From Paenibacillus sp. CF384 (GTDB lineage Bacteria; Bacillota; Bacilli; Paenibacillales; Paenibacillaceae): a stretch of DNA of 64,000 nucleotides. The position numbers and the translations under genes are program-made. Below, in pieces: positions 34,993 through 43,723 of this stretch; positions within the stretch are counted from its first letter, which is position 1; each line of letters opens with the position of its first letter. The notes under the pieces were generated by a model that was not told the origin of the DNA, did no database searches, and saw only the letters and a list, made by a program, of their open reading frames with translations. The stretch spans positions 248,001-312,000 of the forward strand of contig NZ_FNNV01000001.1 in NCBI RefSeq assembly GCF_900106745.1. The letters are read 5' to 3'.

Positions 34993-36402
34993 GTGGTATT
35001 TTCAAGTTTGTTTTTTCTATATTTATTTCTGCCTATATTAATGGTTGCCTATTATTTAATCCGCAATGCAACATTTCGAGTATGGCTGCTAATCGGCTTT
35101 TCCTTTCTATTCTATGCATGGGGAGAACCAGTTTGGATAGTGCTGCTGCTGTCTGCAGCCCTAACTGGCTACTTGTTCTCTATCGGTATCGGGAAGAATC
35201 GGGGAACTTGGATCGCTAAATTCCTGTATATAGCAGCTATTGGTGTCAATATCGGAATATTGAGTTTTTTCAAATACTCGAACTTTCTCATCCACAATTT
35301 GAACGCTGTGCTGCCGATTCACATTCAAAGCTCAAACGTCGCATTGCCGATCGGTGTATCGTTCTTTACGTTCGAAATTATCTGTTACTTGACGGATGTA
35401 TATAGAGGAACCATTCAAGCACAGGTTTCCCCCAAAAATATCCTATTCTATGTTTCGTTTTTTCCTCATTTAGTTGCCGGACCGATCATACGTTACCGTG
35501 ACATCGAGAAACAGATTGAACGTCCTCAAGTCTCCGTCGCAAGATTCAGCGAAGGTGTCACCAGATTCGTAACGGGTCTTGGCAAGAAGGTCATATTTGC
35601 CAATCTCATTGGGGAAAACGTCCCGCAGCTGTTGCAGCCGAGTGCAGATAGTGCTTCGGTGCTCGGCATTTGGTTTGGTGTCAGTTTGTTCGCCTTACAA
35701 ATTTATTTTGATTTCTCTGGATATTCGGACATGGCAATCGGCATTGGTAAAATGTTCGGTTTCGAATTGCGTGAGAATTTTAATTATCCTTACGTATCAA
35801 AGTCTGCAGGCGATTTCTGGCGCCGCTGGAATATGTCGCTTGGCGGTTTTTTCCGTGATTATGTTTACATTCCACTTGGAGGAAATCGCAAGCATGTCAT
35901 GCGCAATCTGTTTATTGTCTGGTTTTTGACTGGTTTATGGCATGGCGCGAGCTGGAATTTTATTATCTGGGGACTTTACTTCGGTGCACTTATCTATATT
36001 GAAAGACGCTGGATCGGATTATGGCTGGACAGAGCGCCTGCCGTTGTCGCTCATCTCTACGCGACTGGGGTGATGCTGGTCGGATGGGTGTGGTTCTATT
36101 TTACCGATTTGAAGGAGGCAGCACGTGCTTTACTGACGATGTTTGGACTGTACGGCCGCCAGCTGGCAACGCCTGAGCTTGCGATATATTTCCACGAAAA
36201 TGCACTGCTGTTAATCGTCGCTGTCATCGGATGCACCCCGCTGACAAAGATCGCAGTAGTAAGTCTAATACGCAGATTTCCATGGCTTGGCATGAAGATG
36301 GCTGTAATTGCCGTACCAATGGCCAACGCGGCAGTACTTGTTGCCGCTACCCTTTTGCTTGTCGGAGGCACCTATAATCCATTTTTATATTACAGATTCT
36401 GA
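34993..36402 (+). CDS. MBOAT O-acyltransferase (AlgI-like)
   Basis: A 469-residue membrane protein with about eleven hydrophobic segments that should move acetyl groups across the membrane for glycan O-acetylation. Family marks: FFPHLVAGPI, FDFSGYSDMAIGIGKMFG, the FWRRWNMSLGGFFRDYVYIPLGG box and the catalytic histidine in GLWHGASWNFIIWG. The start is GTG 34993 with AGAGAGGAG. It is the first gene of a run with a DHHW protein (the usual AlgI partner) and a two-component system. The promoter has three TTAAG-like boxes. The glycan modified may be an exopolysaccharide or a secondary cell wall polymer. Confidence 0.94.
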   Translation: MVFSSLFFLYLFLPILMVAYYLIRNATFRVWLLIGFSFLFYAWGEPVWIVLLLSAALTGYLFSIGIGKNRGTWIAKFLYIAAIGVNIGILSFFKYSNFLIHNLNAVLPIHIQSSNVALPIGVSFFTFEIICYLTDVYRGTIQAQVSPKNILFYVSFFPHLVAGPIIRYRDIEKQIERPQVSVARFSEGVTRFVTGLGKKVIFANLIGENVPQLLQPSADSASVLGIWFGVSLFALQIYFDFSGYSDMAIGIGKMFGFELRENFNYPYVSKSAGDFWRRWNMSLGGFFRDYVYIPLGGNRKHVMRNLFIVWFLTGLWHGASWNFIIWGLYFGALIYIERRWIGLWLDRAPAVVAHLYATGVMLVGWVWFYFTDLKEAARALLTMFGLYGRQLATPELAIYFHENALLLIVAVIGCTPLTKIAVVSLIRRFPWLGMKMAVIAVPMANAAVLVAATLLLVGGTYNPFLYYRF

Positions 36403-36417
36403 TTGGAGGAAATGAAA

Positions 36418-37644
36418 GTGAAGCTAAAGCTTAAATTGTTAATTGCGCTCAATGCAACATTGTTTGTATTGATGTTACTTGGAATTGGTACTGTCAATTT
36501 GTTTGCTTCCCCTTCGGCGGATAAGTCGGAGCTGGAGCAGCGTGATCTGGCATTGAAACCGGCGTTTTCCTGGGCTCGACTGTTCGCAGGCGAATATACG
36601 CATGAAATGGATCAGTACTTTGCCGATCATTTCGCGTTTCGGTCTACTCTATTACAAGCAGGCGCGGGCTTAAAAGGTCTAAAAGGCCTGCCTGACAAAG
36701 GCGGGGCGACCATTGTAGAACAAGGCGGCGACAATACAGCGGCAGGCAGCTCTGTAACAGGTTCCGATTCTGTCAAATATTTGATTTTGGGCGACCGTGC
36801 CATCACGTTATTCAACTATTCCGCAGAGGCCGCTAACCGGTACGCTAAAGCACTCAATCGGTTCAAAGCTTCAGTTGATCCACATGTTCACGTTTATTCC
36901 ATGCTTGCTCCTTCGTCCGCAGCTTTTCTTGGCGATTCCAAGTATCGGGACATGACGGATTCACAGCAAGACGCATTTGCCGTTATCGATTCGCAACTGA
37001 ACAAGGGAATAACGCCGGTAGATGCTTACGCAGCACTCAAGCAGCATCGATCAGAGTATATTTATTTCCGAACGGATCATCATTGGACAAGTCTAGGTGC
37101 TTATTATGCCTATTCAGAGCTAATGAAGAAGATGGACGTGAAGCCAAGACCATTGAACACTTATAAAAAGGGAAGCATTGAAAACTTCCTTGGATCCAGT
37201 TATAAAGCTACTTTGAGTGCCAAGCTTAGGGTTCATCCGGATACCATCGATTATTATGATCCCCAAGTGGAATATTCGTATAAAGCGTTAACCACAAAGG
37301 AAAAGAGCGTCTCACGGCATGTCGTCGATCCTCATTATGCGGCCGCCGGTAACGGTTTCTATGCGGTATTTCTAGGTGGAGATTTCCCGCTGGGGGAAAT
37401 TACCACTAAACATAAGAATGGCAAAAAGCTGGTCGTAGTAAAAGATTCTTATGCGAATGCCTTAATTCCTTATTTGCTCCCGCATTTTGAGGAAATCGAT
37501 ATCATCGATCCTCGTTATTACAAAGGAAGCATAACTGCATATGTCAAGGAACACCGGATAACGGACGTCCTGTTATTGAGTAGCTCTACAGCAGCCAGAA
37601 CAACTCACGTAGCTGAATTGCTTGAAGACAAAATTTCGAAATGA
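36418..37644 (+). CDS. DHHW-motif protein, AlgX/AlgJ-like acetylation partner
   Basis: A 408-residue protein with one N-terminal membrane anchor (LIALNATLFVLMLLGIG) and an extracytoplasmic SGNH-like domain. The catalytic DHHW lies in YFRTDHHWTSLGAYYAY; FADHFAFRS and VVVKDSYANALIPYL are further family motifs. Start GTG 36418 is chosen for its spacing from TTGGAGGAA; ATG 36412 would be too close. It lies 15 bp behind the MBOAT gene. With it, it would transfer acetyl groups to a surface glycan. The stop overlaps an ATG of the response regulator gene (ATGA at 37641-37644). Confidence 0.92.
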   Translation: MKLKLKLLIALNATLFVLMLLGIGTVNLFASPSADKSELEQRDLALKPAFSWARLFAGEYTHEMDQYFADHFAFRSTLLQAGAGLKGLKGLPDKGGATIVEQGGDNTAAGSSVTGSDSVKYLILGDRAITLFNYSAEAANRYAKALNRFKASVDPHVHVYSMLAPSSAAFLGDSKYRDMTDSQQDAFAVIDSQLNKGITPVDAYAALKQHRSEYIYFRTDHHWTSLGAYYAYSELMKKMDVKPRPLNTYKKGSIENFLGSSYKATLSAKLRVHPDTIDYYDPQVEYSYKALTTKEKSVSRHVVDPHYAAAGNGFYAVFLGGDFPLGEITTKHKNGKKLVVVKDSYANALIPYLLPHFEEIDIIDPRYYKGSITAYVKEHRITDVLLLSSSTAARTTHVAELLEDKISK

Positions 37645-37652
37645 GGTGGAAC

Positions 37653-38360
37653 ATGTCCGGGAGAGAAACAATCCTCATCGTTGATGACGAGCAAGAAATC
37701 ATCAAACTGATGGAAATTTATTTGAAGAATGAAAATTATGAGCTGCTGAAAGCATCCGACGGTCTGGAGGCGCTGGAGTTGCTGCAAAGGAACGTTGTTG
37801 ATTTGATCATATTAGACGTGATGATGCCACGGCTGGATGGAATCGAGGCATGCATGCGCATTCGGGAAGATCGAGATACACCGATTATCATGGTATCCGC
37901 CAAAAGCCAGGACATGGATAAAATCACAGGCCTAAGCATCGGAGCGGACGATTATGTGACAAAACCATTCAATCCATTAGAACTGATGGCGCGTGTTAAA
38001 TCTCAGCTTCGCCGTTATAACAGATTCACCAAACGGACCGCGATCGGAGCGGACGAAATTGTAATCGATGATTTGGTAATTAACATCGCTATGCATACGG
38101 TCAATGTCGATCAACGTGAAGTGAAACTGACTCCACGAGAGTTTGCCATCCTTCACTTGTTGGCTGTCAATCGCGGCATAGTACTCCGAATGGATAAAAT
38201 CTATGAGGAAGTCTGGAAGGAACCGTATATGGAATCAAAAAATACGGTTATGGTTCATATCCGAAAACTGCGTGAGAAAATCGAACGCGATCCACAGAAT
38301 CCACGCTTCATAAAAACGGTATGGGGAATAGGTTATAAAATGGAAAGCGGCTTAGGCTGA
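37653..38360 (+). CDS. OmpR/PhoB-family response regulator (VanR-like)
   Basis: A two-domain regulator of 235 residues: receiver domain (ILIVDDEQEI, phosphoacceptor Asp in LIILDVMMP, Thr/Ser switch in IIMVSAK, Lys in VTKPF) and a winged-helix DNA-binding domain from about residue 135 (LTPREFAILHLLA, MVHIRKLREKI). Start may be ATG 37641, which overlaps the previous stop, or ATG 37653; the latter matches family N-termini. It forms a pair with the kinase 11 bp downstream. I infer that it binds the TTAAG repeats at its own operon promoter and at 55.98 kb. Confidence 0.93.
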   Translation: MSGRETILIVDDEQEIIKLMEIYLKNENYELLKASDGLEALELLQRNVVDLIILDVMMPRLDGIEACMRIREDRDTPIIMVSAKSQDMDKITGLSIGADDYVTKPFNPLELMARVKSQLRRYNRFTKRTAIGADEIVIDDLVINIAMHTVNVDQREVKLTPREFAILHLLAVNRGIVLRMDKIYEEVWKEPYMESKNTVMVHIRKLREKIERDPQNPRFIKTVWGIGYKMESGLG

Positions 38361-38370
38361 GGAGGTACCG

Positions 38371-39603
38371 ATGGAATGGAAGCGGCTATATTCACTTCGT
38401 GTTAAATTCTTATTTATTTTGATTGCTAGCGTCGCTATCACCACTGCGTTCATTTACTTGTTCCGTCAGCTGATTTCCTTACTTTATAAGCATCATTTTC
38501 TAATTTGGCCATTACCTTGGTTGATTAATCATATCGGGTCACTTCCCGTTATGGGGGCGACAGGTATTATCGTGTTCTTAATCTTATACTTCATGTTTGC
38601 CGGCGGGTTAGCTAGTTATCTCAAAGAAATTGAGGCGTCTTTCAAGGAAATTGGAGGGGGACGACTCGACGCCGTACTCACGGTTCGTACATCGGACGAG
38701 CTTGGCGCAGTTGCGGCGAGCGTTAACCGAATGACTGCCGAGCTTAAGGCCTATTTAGCAGAAATTAGGACTGGTTTGGATAAAATCGCCGAAGGGCAAT
38801 TTGACAATCCGATACCTGTTCGTACCGGCGAGCTTGCCAATGTCGCCGAGAGCATTAACAGAACAGCAGATCGGCTTAACCGCTCCATCGAGGAAGAACG
38901 CAGTGCAGAGAAGTCTAAGAACGACCTTATCACAGGAGTATCGCATGATTTACGGACGCCGCTTACTTCTATTTTAGGTTTTTTAGAGGTTATCGAAGAA
39001 GACCGATACAGGGACGAGACAGAACTTCGCCATTACGTCAGCATCGCTTACGAGAAGGCGCAGAATTTGAAGAATCTGATTGATGACCTATTTGAATATA
39101 CACGTGTAAACAATGGTTTACCAATACGTCCTCGAGAGTTGGATCTGATCGGTTTACTACGTCAACTATCCGAAGAGTTTGTACCAGAAGCAGAGCGAAC
39201 TGGTGTCGTATGCCGTATTTCGACGAATTTAGATCAGGTGGTCGTATGGGCTGACGGTGATTTGCTCGTTCGCAGTTTCGAGAATTTGCTCTCCAACGCA
39301 ATTCGCTACGGATCCAAAGGAAAAGAAGTCAATATTGTCGTCAGCATAGAAGAAGAAAATGCGGTTGTTCAATTCATTAATTACGGCGAAACCATTCCAC
39401 ACAGCGATCTTCCTTTCATTTTCGACCGATTTTATCGCGTGGAGCAATCTCGCTCAAAGAGAACAGGCGGGACCGGTCTTGGCCTAGCTATTGCCAAAAG
39501 TATCGTCGAAGCGCACGACGGCTCCATCATTGCCACAAGTGATCAATGGCAGACTGTTTTCGAAGCTCGTTTCCCGATAACTGCTGTGACTCAATTCCAT
39601 TGA
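38371..39603 (+). CDS. Sensor histidine kinase (VanS-like)
   Basis: A 410-residue membrane kinase. Two hydrophobic segments (about residues 8-35 and 55-85) frame a short external loop of some 20-25 residues, so the signal may be sensed in or near the membrane. Two HAMP-like repeats follow (about 88-140 and 145-190). The phospho-accepting His is in GVSHDLRTPLTSILGFL, and the ATP-binding domain has N (FENLLSNAIRYG) and G (GGTGLGLAIAKSIVE) boxes. The start has GAGGAGGT. It works with the regulator just upstream. A terminator separates it from the acyltransferase gene. Confidence 0.93.
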   Translation: MEWKRLYSLRVKFLFILIASVAITTAFIYLFRQLISLLYKHHFLIWPLPWLINHIGSLPVMGATGIIVFLILYFMFAGGLASYLKEIEASFKEIGGGRLDAVLTVRTSDELGAVAASVNRMTAELKAYLAEIRTGLDKIAEGQFDNPIPVRTGELANVAESINRTADRLNRSIEEERSAEKSKNDLITGVSHDLRTPLTSILGFLEVIEEDRYRDETELRHYVSIAYEKAQNLKNLIDDLFEYTRVNNGLPIRPRELDLIGLLRQLSEEFVPEAERTGVVCRISTNLDQVVVWADGDLLVRSFENLLSNAIRYGSKGKEVNIVVSIEEENAVVQFINYGETIPHSDLPFIFDRFYRVEQSRSKRTGGTGLGLAIAKSIVEAHDGSIIATSDQWQTVFEARFPITAVTQFH

Positions 39604-39620
39604 AAACCTTCAAAAAAGCA

Positions 39621-39653
39621 GAAAACGCAGCCATCAGGCTGCGTTTCGTCTTC
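39621..39653 (+). terminator. Terminator after the kinase gene
   Basis: AAACGCAGCC / GGCTGCGTTT with loop ATCA; the T run is short, so some read-through is likely. Confidence 0.72.
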
Positions 39654-39685
39654 ATAAAGCATTACGCAAAGGAGTGTTGATTGCG

Positions 39686-42600
39686 TTGAATAAAGTAAGA
39701 ATAAATTATCTGGATGTTTATCGAGCAATTGCTATTCTAGCCGTACTCATGATCCACATTACTTCATCTGTCGTGACTAACTTACCAATGAGTTCCAGTT
39801 TATTCCCGCTATATGTTGCAATCAATTCGGCAGCGCATTATGCGGTGCCTGCTTTTTTATTTTTGAGTGCTCTGGTCTTGTTCTATAATTACGACGGTCA
39901 AATAGGGATTCGTTGGGGCAACTTCTATGGCAAAAGGATATTGGGGATCATTGTGCCCTACGTAATCTGGTCATTCTTGTATTATCTTCTCATGAACGAG
40001 ATCAGCAGACGCAGCATCAAGGAGAGCTGGCCAAAATTCTTTGAAGGCTTATTGTTCGGAAGCAACTATGCACATCTTTATTACATTGTCGTATTGCTGC
40101 AGTTATTTCTGTTATTCCCTTTGCTTCTGCGATTAATTCGCATCCCGTGGATTCGTTCTTACTTAATTCCAATCGGAATCCTCGCCCAGCTTGGATTCTA
40201 CTTCAGTAATCATTATTTGTTTCATATGGGTAAGCCAAATGCGTTTATAGGGTCCTATTTCCTATATTTGTTCCTTGGGGCACATTCTGGAATTAAACTG
40301 AGTTCGACGATGAATTGGCTGAGAAAACCGAAAGGGTTACTTTATGGCGCAATCCTGCTGCTCGGGATTAACCATGTCGTGCAAATCTTTGTTCAGCTCT
40401 ATGACCCACTGGACGCTAAGTATTCGTGGTTCATTTACATGAAGTATGTATCGGTGCACGGTTACGCGACGGTTTGTTGTTACTTCCTGATTCATATCTC
40501 AGCCATGTTACACGCTAAGAAATGGGGAGTGACGAAGTTGTTGAAGGAACTTGGCGTTGCCTCCTTTGGTATCTACCTGATTCACCCTTTTATACTCAAC
40601 TTCTGGAGAAGCAAGGTCATGACGAATGATCCATTGATGTACCACCTGCTTATCTGGGCCGGGGGATTGGCGGCATTGATGATTCCTTGGGTGGCTACGA
40701 TGATCTTCCGTCGATTTAAATGGGGTGGTTTATTCATTGGGATGGATAAAGTGAAGGTAGTTAAATCTAACGCTAACAAGAGGATAGGAGACACAGTCAT
40801 GAAAGTATTACAAAGTTTGGTGGTTTTATTGATCTTACTCATGCCAATAAATTTAGGGGAAACGTTGCATGTATCATCAGCGGAAGGACTCGAATCTCTG
40901 CATTCATCGTATGCTATGGACAATTTATTGATCAGAATGGGAAGCCAAATTATGATTCATAATGGAGAAACCTACAAGTCAGTACAGCCTGTATCGGCAA
41001 CCAATGGCAATGCGTTCATCCCGCTCAGTGCGATTGCGCTCCGTTATCATTTCCAACTTGTCTATAACGCTCAGAAGAAAGAGGCCACCGTGAAGAGCGA
41101 TCGCCATGAACTCGGTTTCAAAGCTGGCAGTAGTTTCGCTTCACGTGATGGTTCATTAGTTAAACTAAATGCTGCGCCTTATATTTCGAAAGGCTACCTA
41201 ATGGTTCCGCTACGTTCCTGGGGCGAAATGACAGACAGCACGATTCAAGTAACAGGCAATCAAATTATGATGAAGTGGTCAACCACTCCGATTTCTCAGA
41301 AACCTAAAGCGAATTTTGAAGTCAGTCCAGTCGAAATATACGCAGGACAGACGAAGGTCACCTATTTGGATCTTACGACAAGCGAGACAGGACAGCCAAT
41401 TTTGAACGAACGCTGGGAAGGGCAAATGGAAGTGTTTCCGGCGGAAGGCACTTATGTCATCAAGAGAGAGGTGCAGGATACTGACGGAGTATGGAGCGAT
41501 CCGTTCTACGTTAAGGTGAAGGTTCAAGCGCCGAACCAGCCTCCCGTGGCGGACTTCGCCATGGATAAGCCACAATATCGAATTGGTGAATCCGTGACCT
41601 ACACCAACACCAGCACGGATGATAAGAATGCTATCGTTCGAAGTACGTTTACGGGCAACGATCCAGTGTTCTTCGAACCCGGCGAGAAGCTTGTCACGTT
41701 AGTTGTCGAAGATAAGCAGGGGTTGACTTCGACCGTAACGAAGACGATCACGGTCACGAACAATGTCCTGTATACGAAAGACGAATATGCACGATTGTTT
41801 ACACCTACAGGCGATATCTATGCAATTGATGCACAATCGGTGCTAAATTACCCATCGTACAAATACAGAATTGACTCGGATAATGCTCAGATGGTTAGAA
41901 GTAACAGCCCGGAAATGCTCATTCAAGAAGGAATCGAGTACCGCGCGCAATTGACTGGAAAAGTCCGTTTCATGTTTCATAATATCAATAAAATGGGTTA
42001 TCCTGTCACCATTCATTTATTGGCGACTAATACGGGAAGTTCCGTAGTTAATTATAATAAAAGCGCCAGTGGTATCGGCGGGCCGACACCTTCACCAGAA
42101 CTTGCGGGAAAACTATCCACAGCGCGTTATTTGACATCGCTGGCAAGCAGCCCCGCGGAGGAATGGTCAATTATCCGCCCCGGAGAAACCAAAGAAATCC
42201 TCCCTGACATTTCAAAAGCTTCATTAAAGCCGGGAGAAGCGTTAAGTTCTTACATTGATGCTTATTCGGATAAAGAAATCCTCTACAACGTCGTTGTCAT
42301 TGCCGCAGGCAAAGAACCAATAGCATCGCTCCCTAACCTGTCGGTTATGCCACGGGATGGCGTACACGTCAGAGGTACGTTCTATTATGCCGATCGTTCT
42401 ATCAATATCGAAGATCAACTTGGCGATACGCCACAGCGTATCATGTTTGGAGATATCGGGGGAGTCGATACGATACTAGACGGGATTGACGAGACAACAG
42501 GACAACTGGAGTACAATCGAGGCAATTATGGCGTACTGTATCGCTTACATTTGTCTCATGTGTCCCCTCATACATTGATTTCTTTGAATGGGCGAGGAGG

Positions 42601-42802
42601 AATATACACCGGTGCATTCTTTGTTAAAGGAAAGTTGGTAATGGTCGCGAATAACCAGGCACTGAGGAGCAATACTCAGGCAGCCGTATTGCATCGAACC
42701 GGCGAAAGCGAAGAGTCGGTTAACATCATCTTCACGATTGCGTCGGGAAGCAACCTTCCTATCGCGATGACGTTAACTCCTTTGCCTCCGGCTCGACAAT
42801 AA
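39686..42802 (+). CDS. Acyltransferase-3 membrane protein fused to stalk and PKD-like surface domains
   Basis: One frame of about 1038 codons. Residues about 1-345 are an acyltransferase-3 (OafA-like) domain of about ten membrane segments, starting YLDVYRAIAILAVLMIH. A second part starts with what looks like a full signal peptide (MKVLQSLVVLLILLMPINLG, ATG 40799), then a copper-amine-oxidase-N type stalk domain (about 410-520), one or two PKD-like domains (NQPPVADF) and a ~330-residue C-terminal domain I do not recognise. TTG 39686 is preferred as start (AAAGGAG 11 bp upstream). The junction has its own ribosome binding site, so two products are possible. Probably modifies a surface glycan together with the MBOAT operon upstream. 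Confidence 0.85.
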   Translation: MNKVRINYLDVYRAIAILAVLMIHITSSVVTNLPMSSSLFPLYVAINSAAHYAVPAFLFLSALVLFYNYDGQIGIRWGNFYGKRILGIIVPYVIWSFLYYLLMNEISRRSIKESWPKFFEGLLFGSNYAHLYYIVVLLQLFLLFPLLLRLIRIPWIRSYLIPIGILAQLGFYFSNHYLFHMGKPNAFIGSYFLYLFLGAHSGIKLSSTMNWLRKPKGLLYGAILLLGINHVVQIFVQLYDPLDAKYSWFIYMKYVSVHGYATVCCYFLIHISAMLHAKKWGVTKLLKELGVASFGIYLIHPFILNFWRSKVMTNDPLMYHLLIWAGGLAALMIPWVATMIFRRFKWGGLFIGMDKVKVVKSNANKRIGDTVMKVLQSLVVLLILLMPINLGETLHVSSAEGLESLHSSYAMDNLLIRMGSQIMIHNGETYKSVQPVSATNGNAFIPLSAIALRYHFQLVYNAQKKEATVKSDRHELGFKAGSSFASRDGSLVKLNAAPYISKGYLMVPLRSWGEMTDSTIQVTGNQIMMKWSTTPISQKPKANFEVSPVEIYAGQTKVTYLDLTTSETGQPILNERWEGQMEVFPAEGTYVIKREVQDTDGVWSDPFYVKVKVQAPNQPPVADFAMDKPQYRIGESVTYTNTSTDDKNAIVRSTFTGNDPVFFEPGEKLVTLVVEDKQGLTSTVTKTITVTNNVLYTKDEYARLFTPTGDIYAIDAQSVLNYPSYKYRIDSDNAQMVRSNSPEMLIQEGIEYRAQLTGKVRFMFHNINKMGYPVTIHLLATNTGSSVVNYNKSASGIGGPTPSPELAGKLSTARYLTSLASSPAEEWSIIRPGETKEILPDISKASLKPGEALSSYIDAYSDKEILYNVVVIAAGKEPIASLPNLSVMPRDGVHVRGTFYYADRSINIEDQLGDTPQRIMFGDIGGVDTILDGIDETTGQLEYNRGNYGVLYRLHLSHVSPHTLISLNGRGGIYTGAFFVKGKLVMVANNQALRSNTQAAVLHRTGESEESVNIIFTIASGSNLPIAMTLTPLPPARQ
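40781..40801 (+). promoter_or_regulatory. Internal ribosome binding site and start codon within the acyltransferase fusion
   Basis: AGGATAGGAG followed after 8 bases by ATG 40799, in frame with the long gene and directly before a signal-peptide-like segment. It could give a separate secreted protein of 667 residues. Confidence 0.6.
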
Positions 42803-42811
42803 TTGAACGAG

Positions 42812-42854
42812 AAAAGCGGCTGATCAGGATATCATCCTGATCAGCCGCTTTTAA
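42812..42854. terminator. Bidirectional terminator
   Basis: Perfect 18-base stem AAAAGCGGCTGATCAGGA / TCCTGATCAGCCGCTTTT, loop TATCA, between convergent genes. Confidence 0.92.
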
Positions 42855-42858
42855 TTGT

Positions 42859-43317
42859 TTAGCCTAATTTGATGCCAATCGATGCATTGTCGTCTGGTGT
42901 TCCGAGCCAATATCCATAAGCGATGGCTACTTGAACAAAATGGTTCAACACTTCCGGTGAAGGAGGCCCCGGTTGAATGGATTCAGCCGGACGTCCGATT
43001 TCAACGAAGAAATCACCCATCTTCGCAGTCGATGCGACTACCAATTTAACGGTTTTGTTCGTAGCATTTCTCCATGCGTGCTTTACGTGTCCAGGAATAT
43101 CAACGGTTTGTCCGGCATTTACAGTTTGCCAGCTATCATTTGTAAAAGCTTCAAGTTGACCCTCGAGAACGACAAAGGTTTCGCGATCATCGTGACTATG
43201 AACGGGAACGACCACACCTGGCGGCACTTCAGCTTCCATAACGCTATAATCCCGATTTTCCGCTAAGTCAGTCAATAGTTTGATACGTGGTCCCATAACA
43301 TCTAAAAAATTCGACAT
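42859..43317 (-). CDS. Cupin domain protein (copy 2)
   Basis: A 152-residue cupin, about 90% identical to the product of 16841-17299, with the same metal motif (HSHDDRETFVVLEG) and DIPGHVKHAW. ATG 43317 follows TGGAGGAATT. The operator GTAATCTCTATTAC and TATGAT lie upstream at the standard spacing. It is divergent from the RclA-like gene; the 405-bp gap between them holds two operators, one for each gene. Reaction unknown. Confidence 0.9.
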   Translation of the reverse strand: MSNFLDVMGPRIKLLTDLAENRDYSVMEAEVPPGVVVPVHSHDDRETFVVLEGQLEAFTNDSWQTVNAGQTVDIPGHVKHAWRNATNKTVKLVVASTAKMGDFFVEIGRPAESIQPGPPSPEVLNHFVQVAIAYGYWLGTPDDNASIGIKLG

Positions 43318-43472
43318 ATAAATTCCTCCATTAATTTTCATTTGGTTGTGATACTAAAATATCAAATAGCCATGAATCAAGTTTGTTAAAGCAGTTATTT
43401 GTCGTAAACCAACAACAGCATCGCTCCTTTCTTGCTTGAGTCCTATCATAGTCTCTAGTCGTCTATCTATCT

Positions 43473-43486
43473 GTAATCTCTATTAC
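43473..43486 (-). promoter_or_regulatory. Crp/Fnr-type operator for cupin copy 2
   Basis: GTAATCTCTATTAC, perfect match; TATGAT on the minus strand (43450-43445) begins 36 nt from the outer end of the site. Confidence 0.8.
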
Positions 43487-43606
43487 AAAATGAAATACAT
43501 CATCACGCAGCTCCGCTTGCATCATAAGTATTTGTTATGTGTTCGTTCTTATTCTTGTTGTAGTACGAGATGTTTCTTCATTATATGTGCCCGGATTCTT
43601 CGCATT

Positions 43607-43620
43607 GTAATCTGGATTAC
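43607..43620 (+). promoter_or_regulatory. Crp/Fnr-type operator for the RclA-like gene
   Basis: GTAATCTGGATTAC, perfect match with flanking T and A; TATGAT at 43643-43648 starts 36 nt after its first base. Confidence 0.8.
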
Positions 43621-43723
43621 AGATGCGGAAAATGTGGTAGTTTATGATGAATGTAACAATCACCTATTGGTTAAGTTACTCGAGAAACATTCCCACTATA
43701 ACTTTTAAGGAGGAGCAACCGGT

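Noticed and set aside
43436-43708. A 90-codon plus-strand frame between cupin 2 and rclA
   Set aside because: It lies across two operators and two promoters, has no ribosome binding site and a cysteine/isoleucine-rich product unlike any protein.
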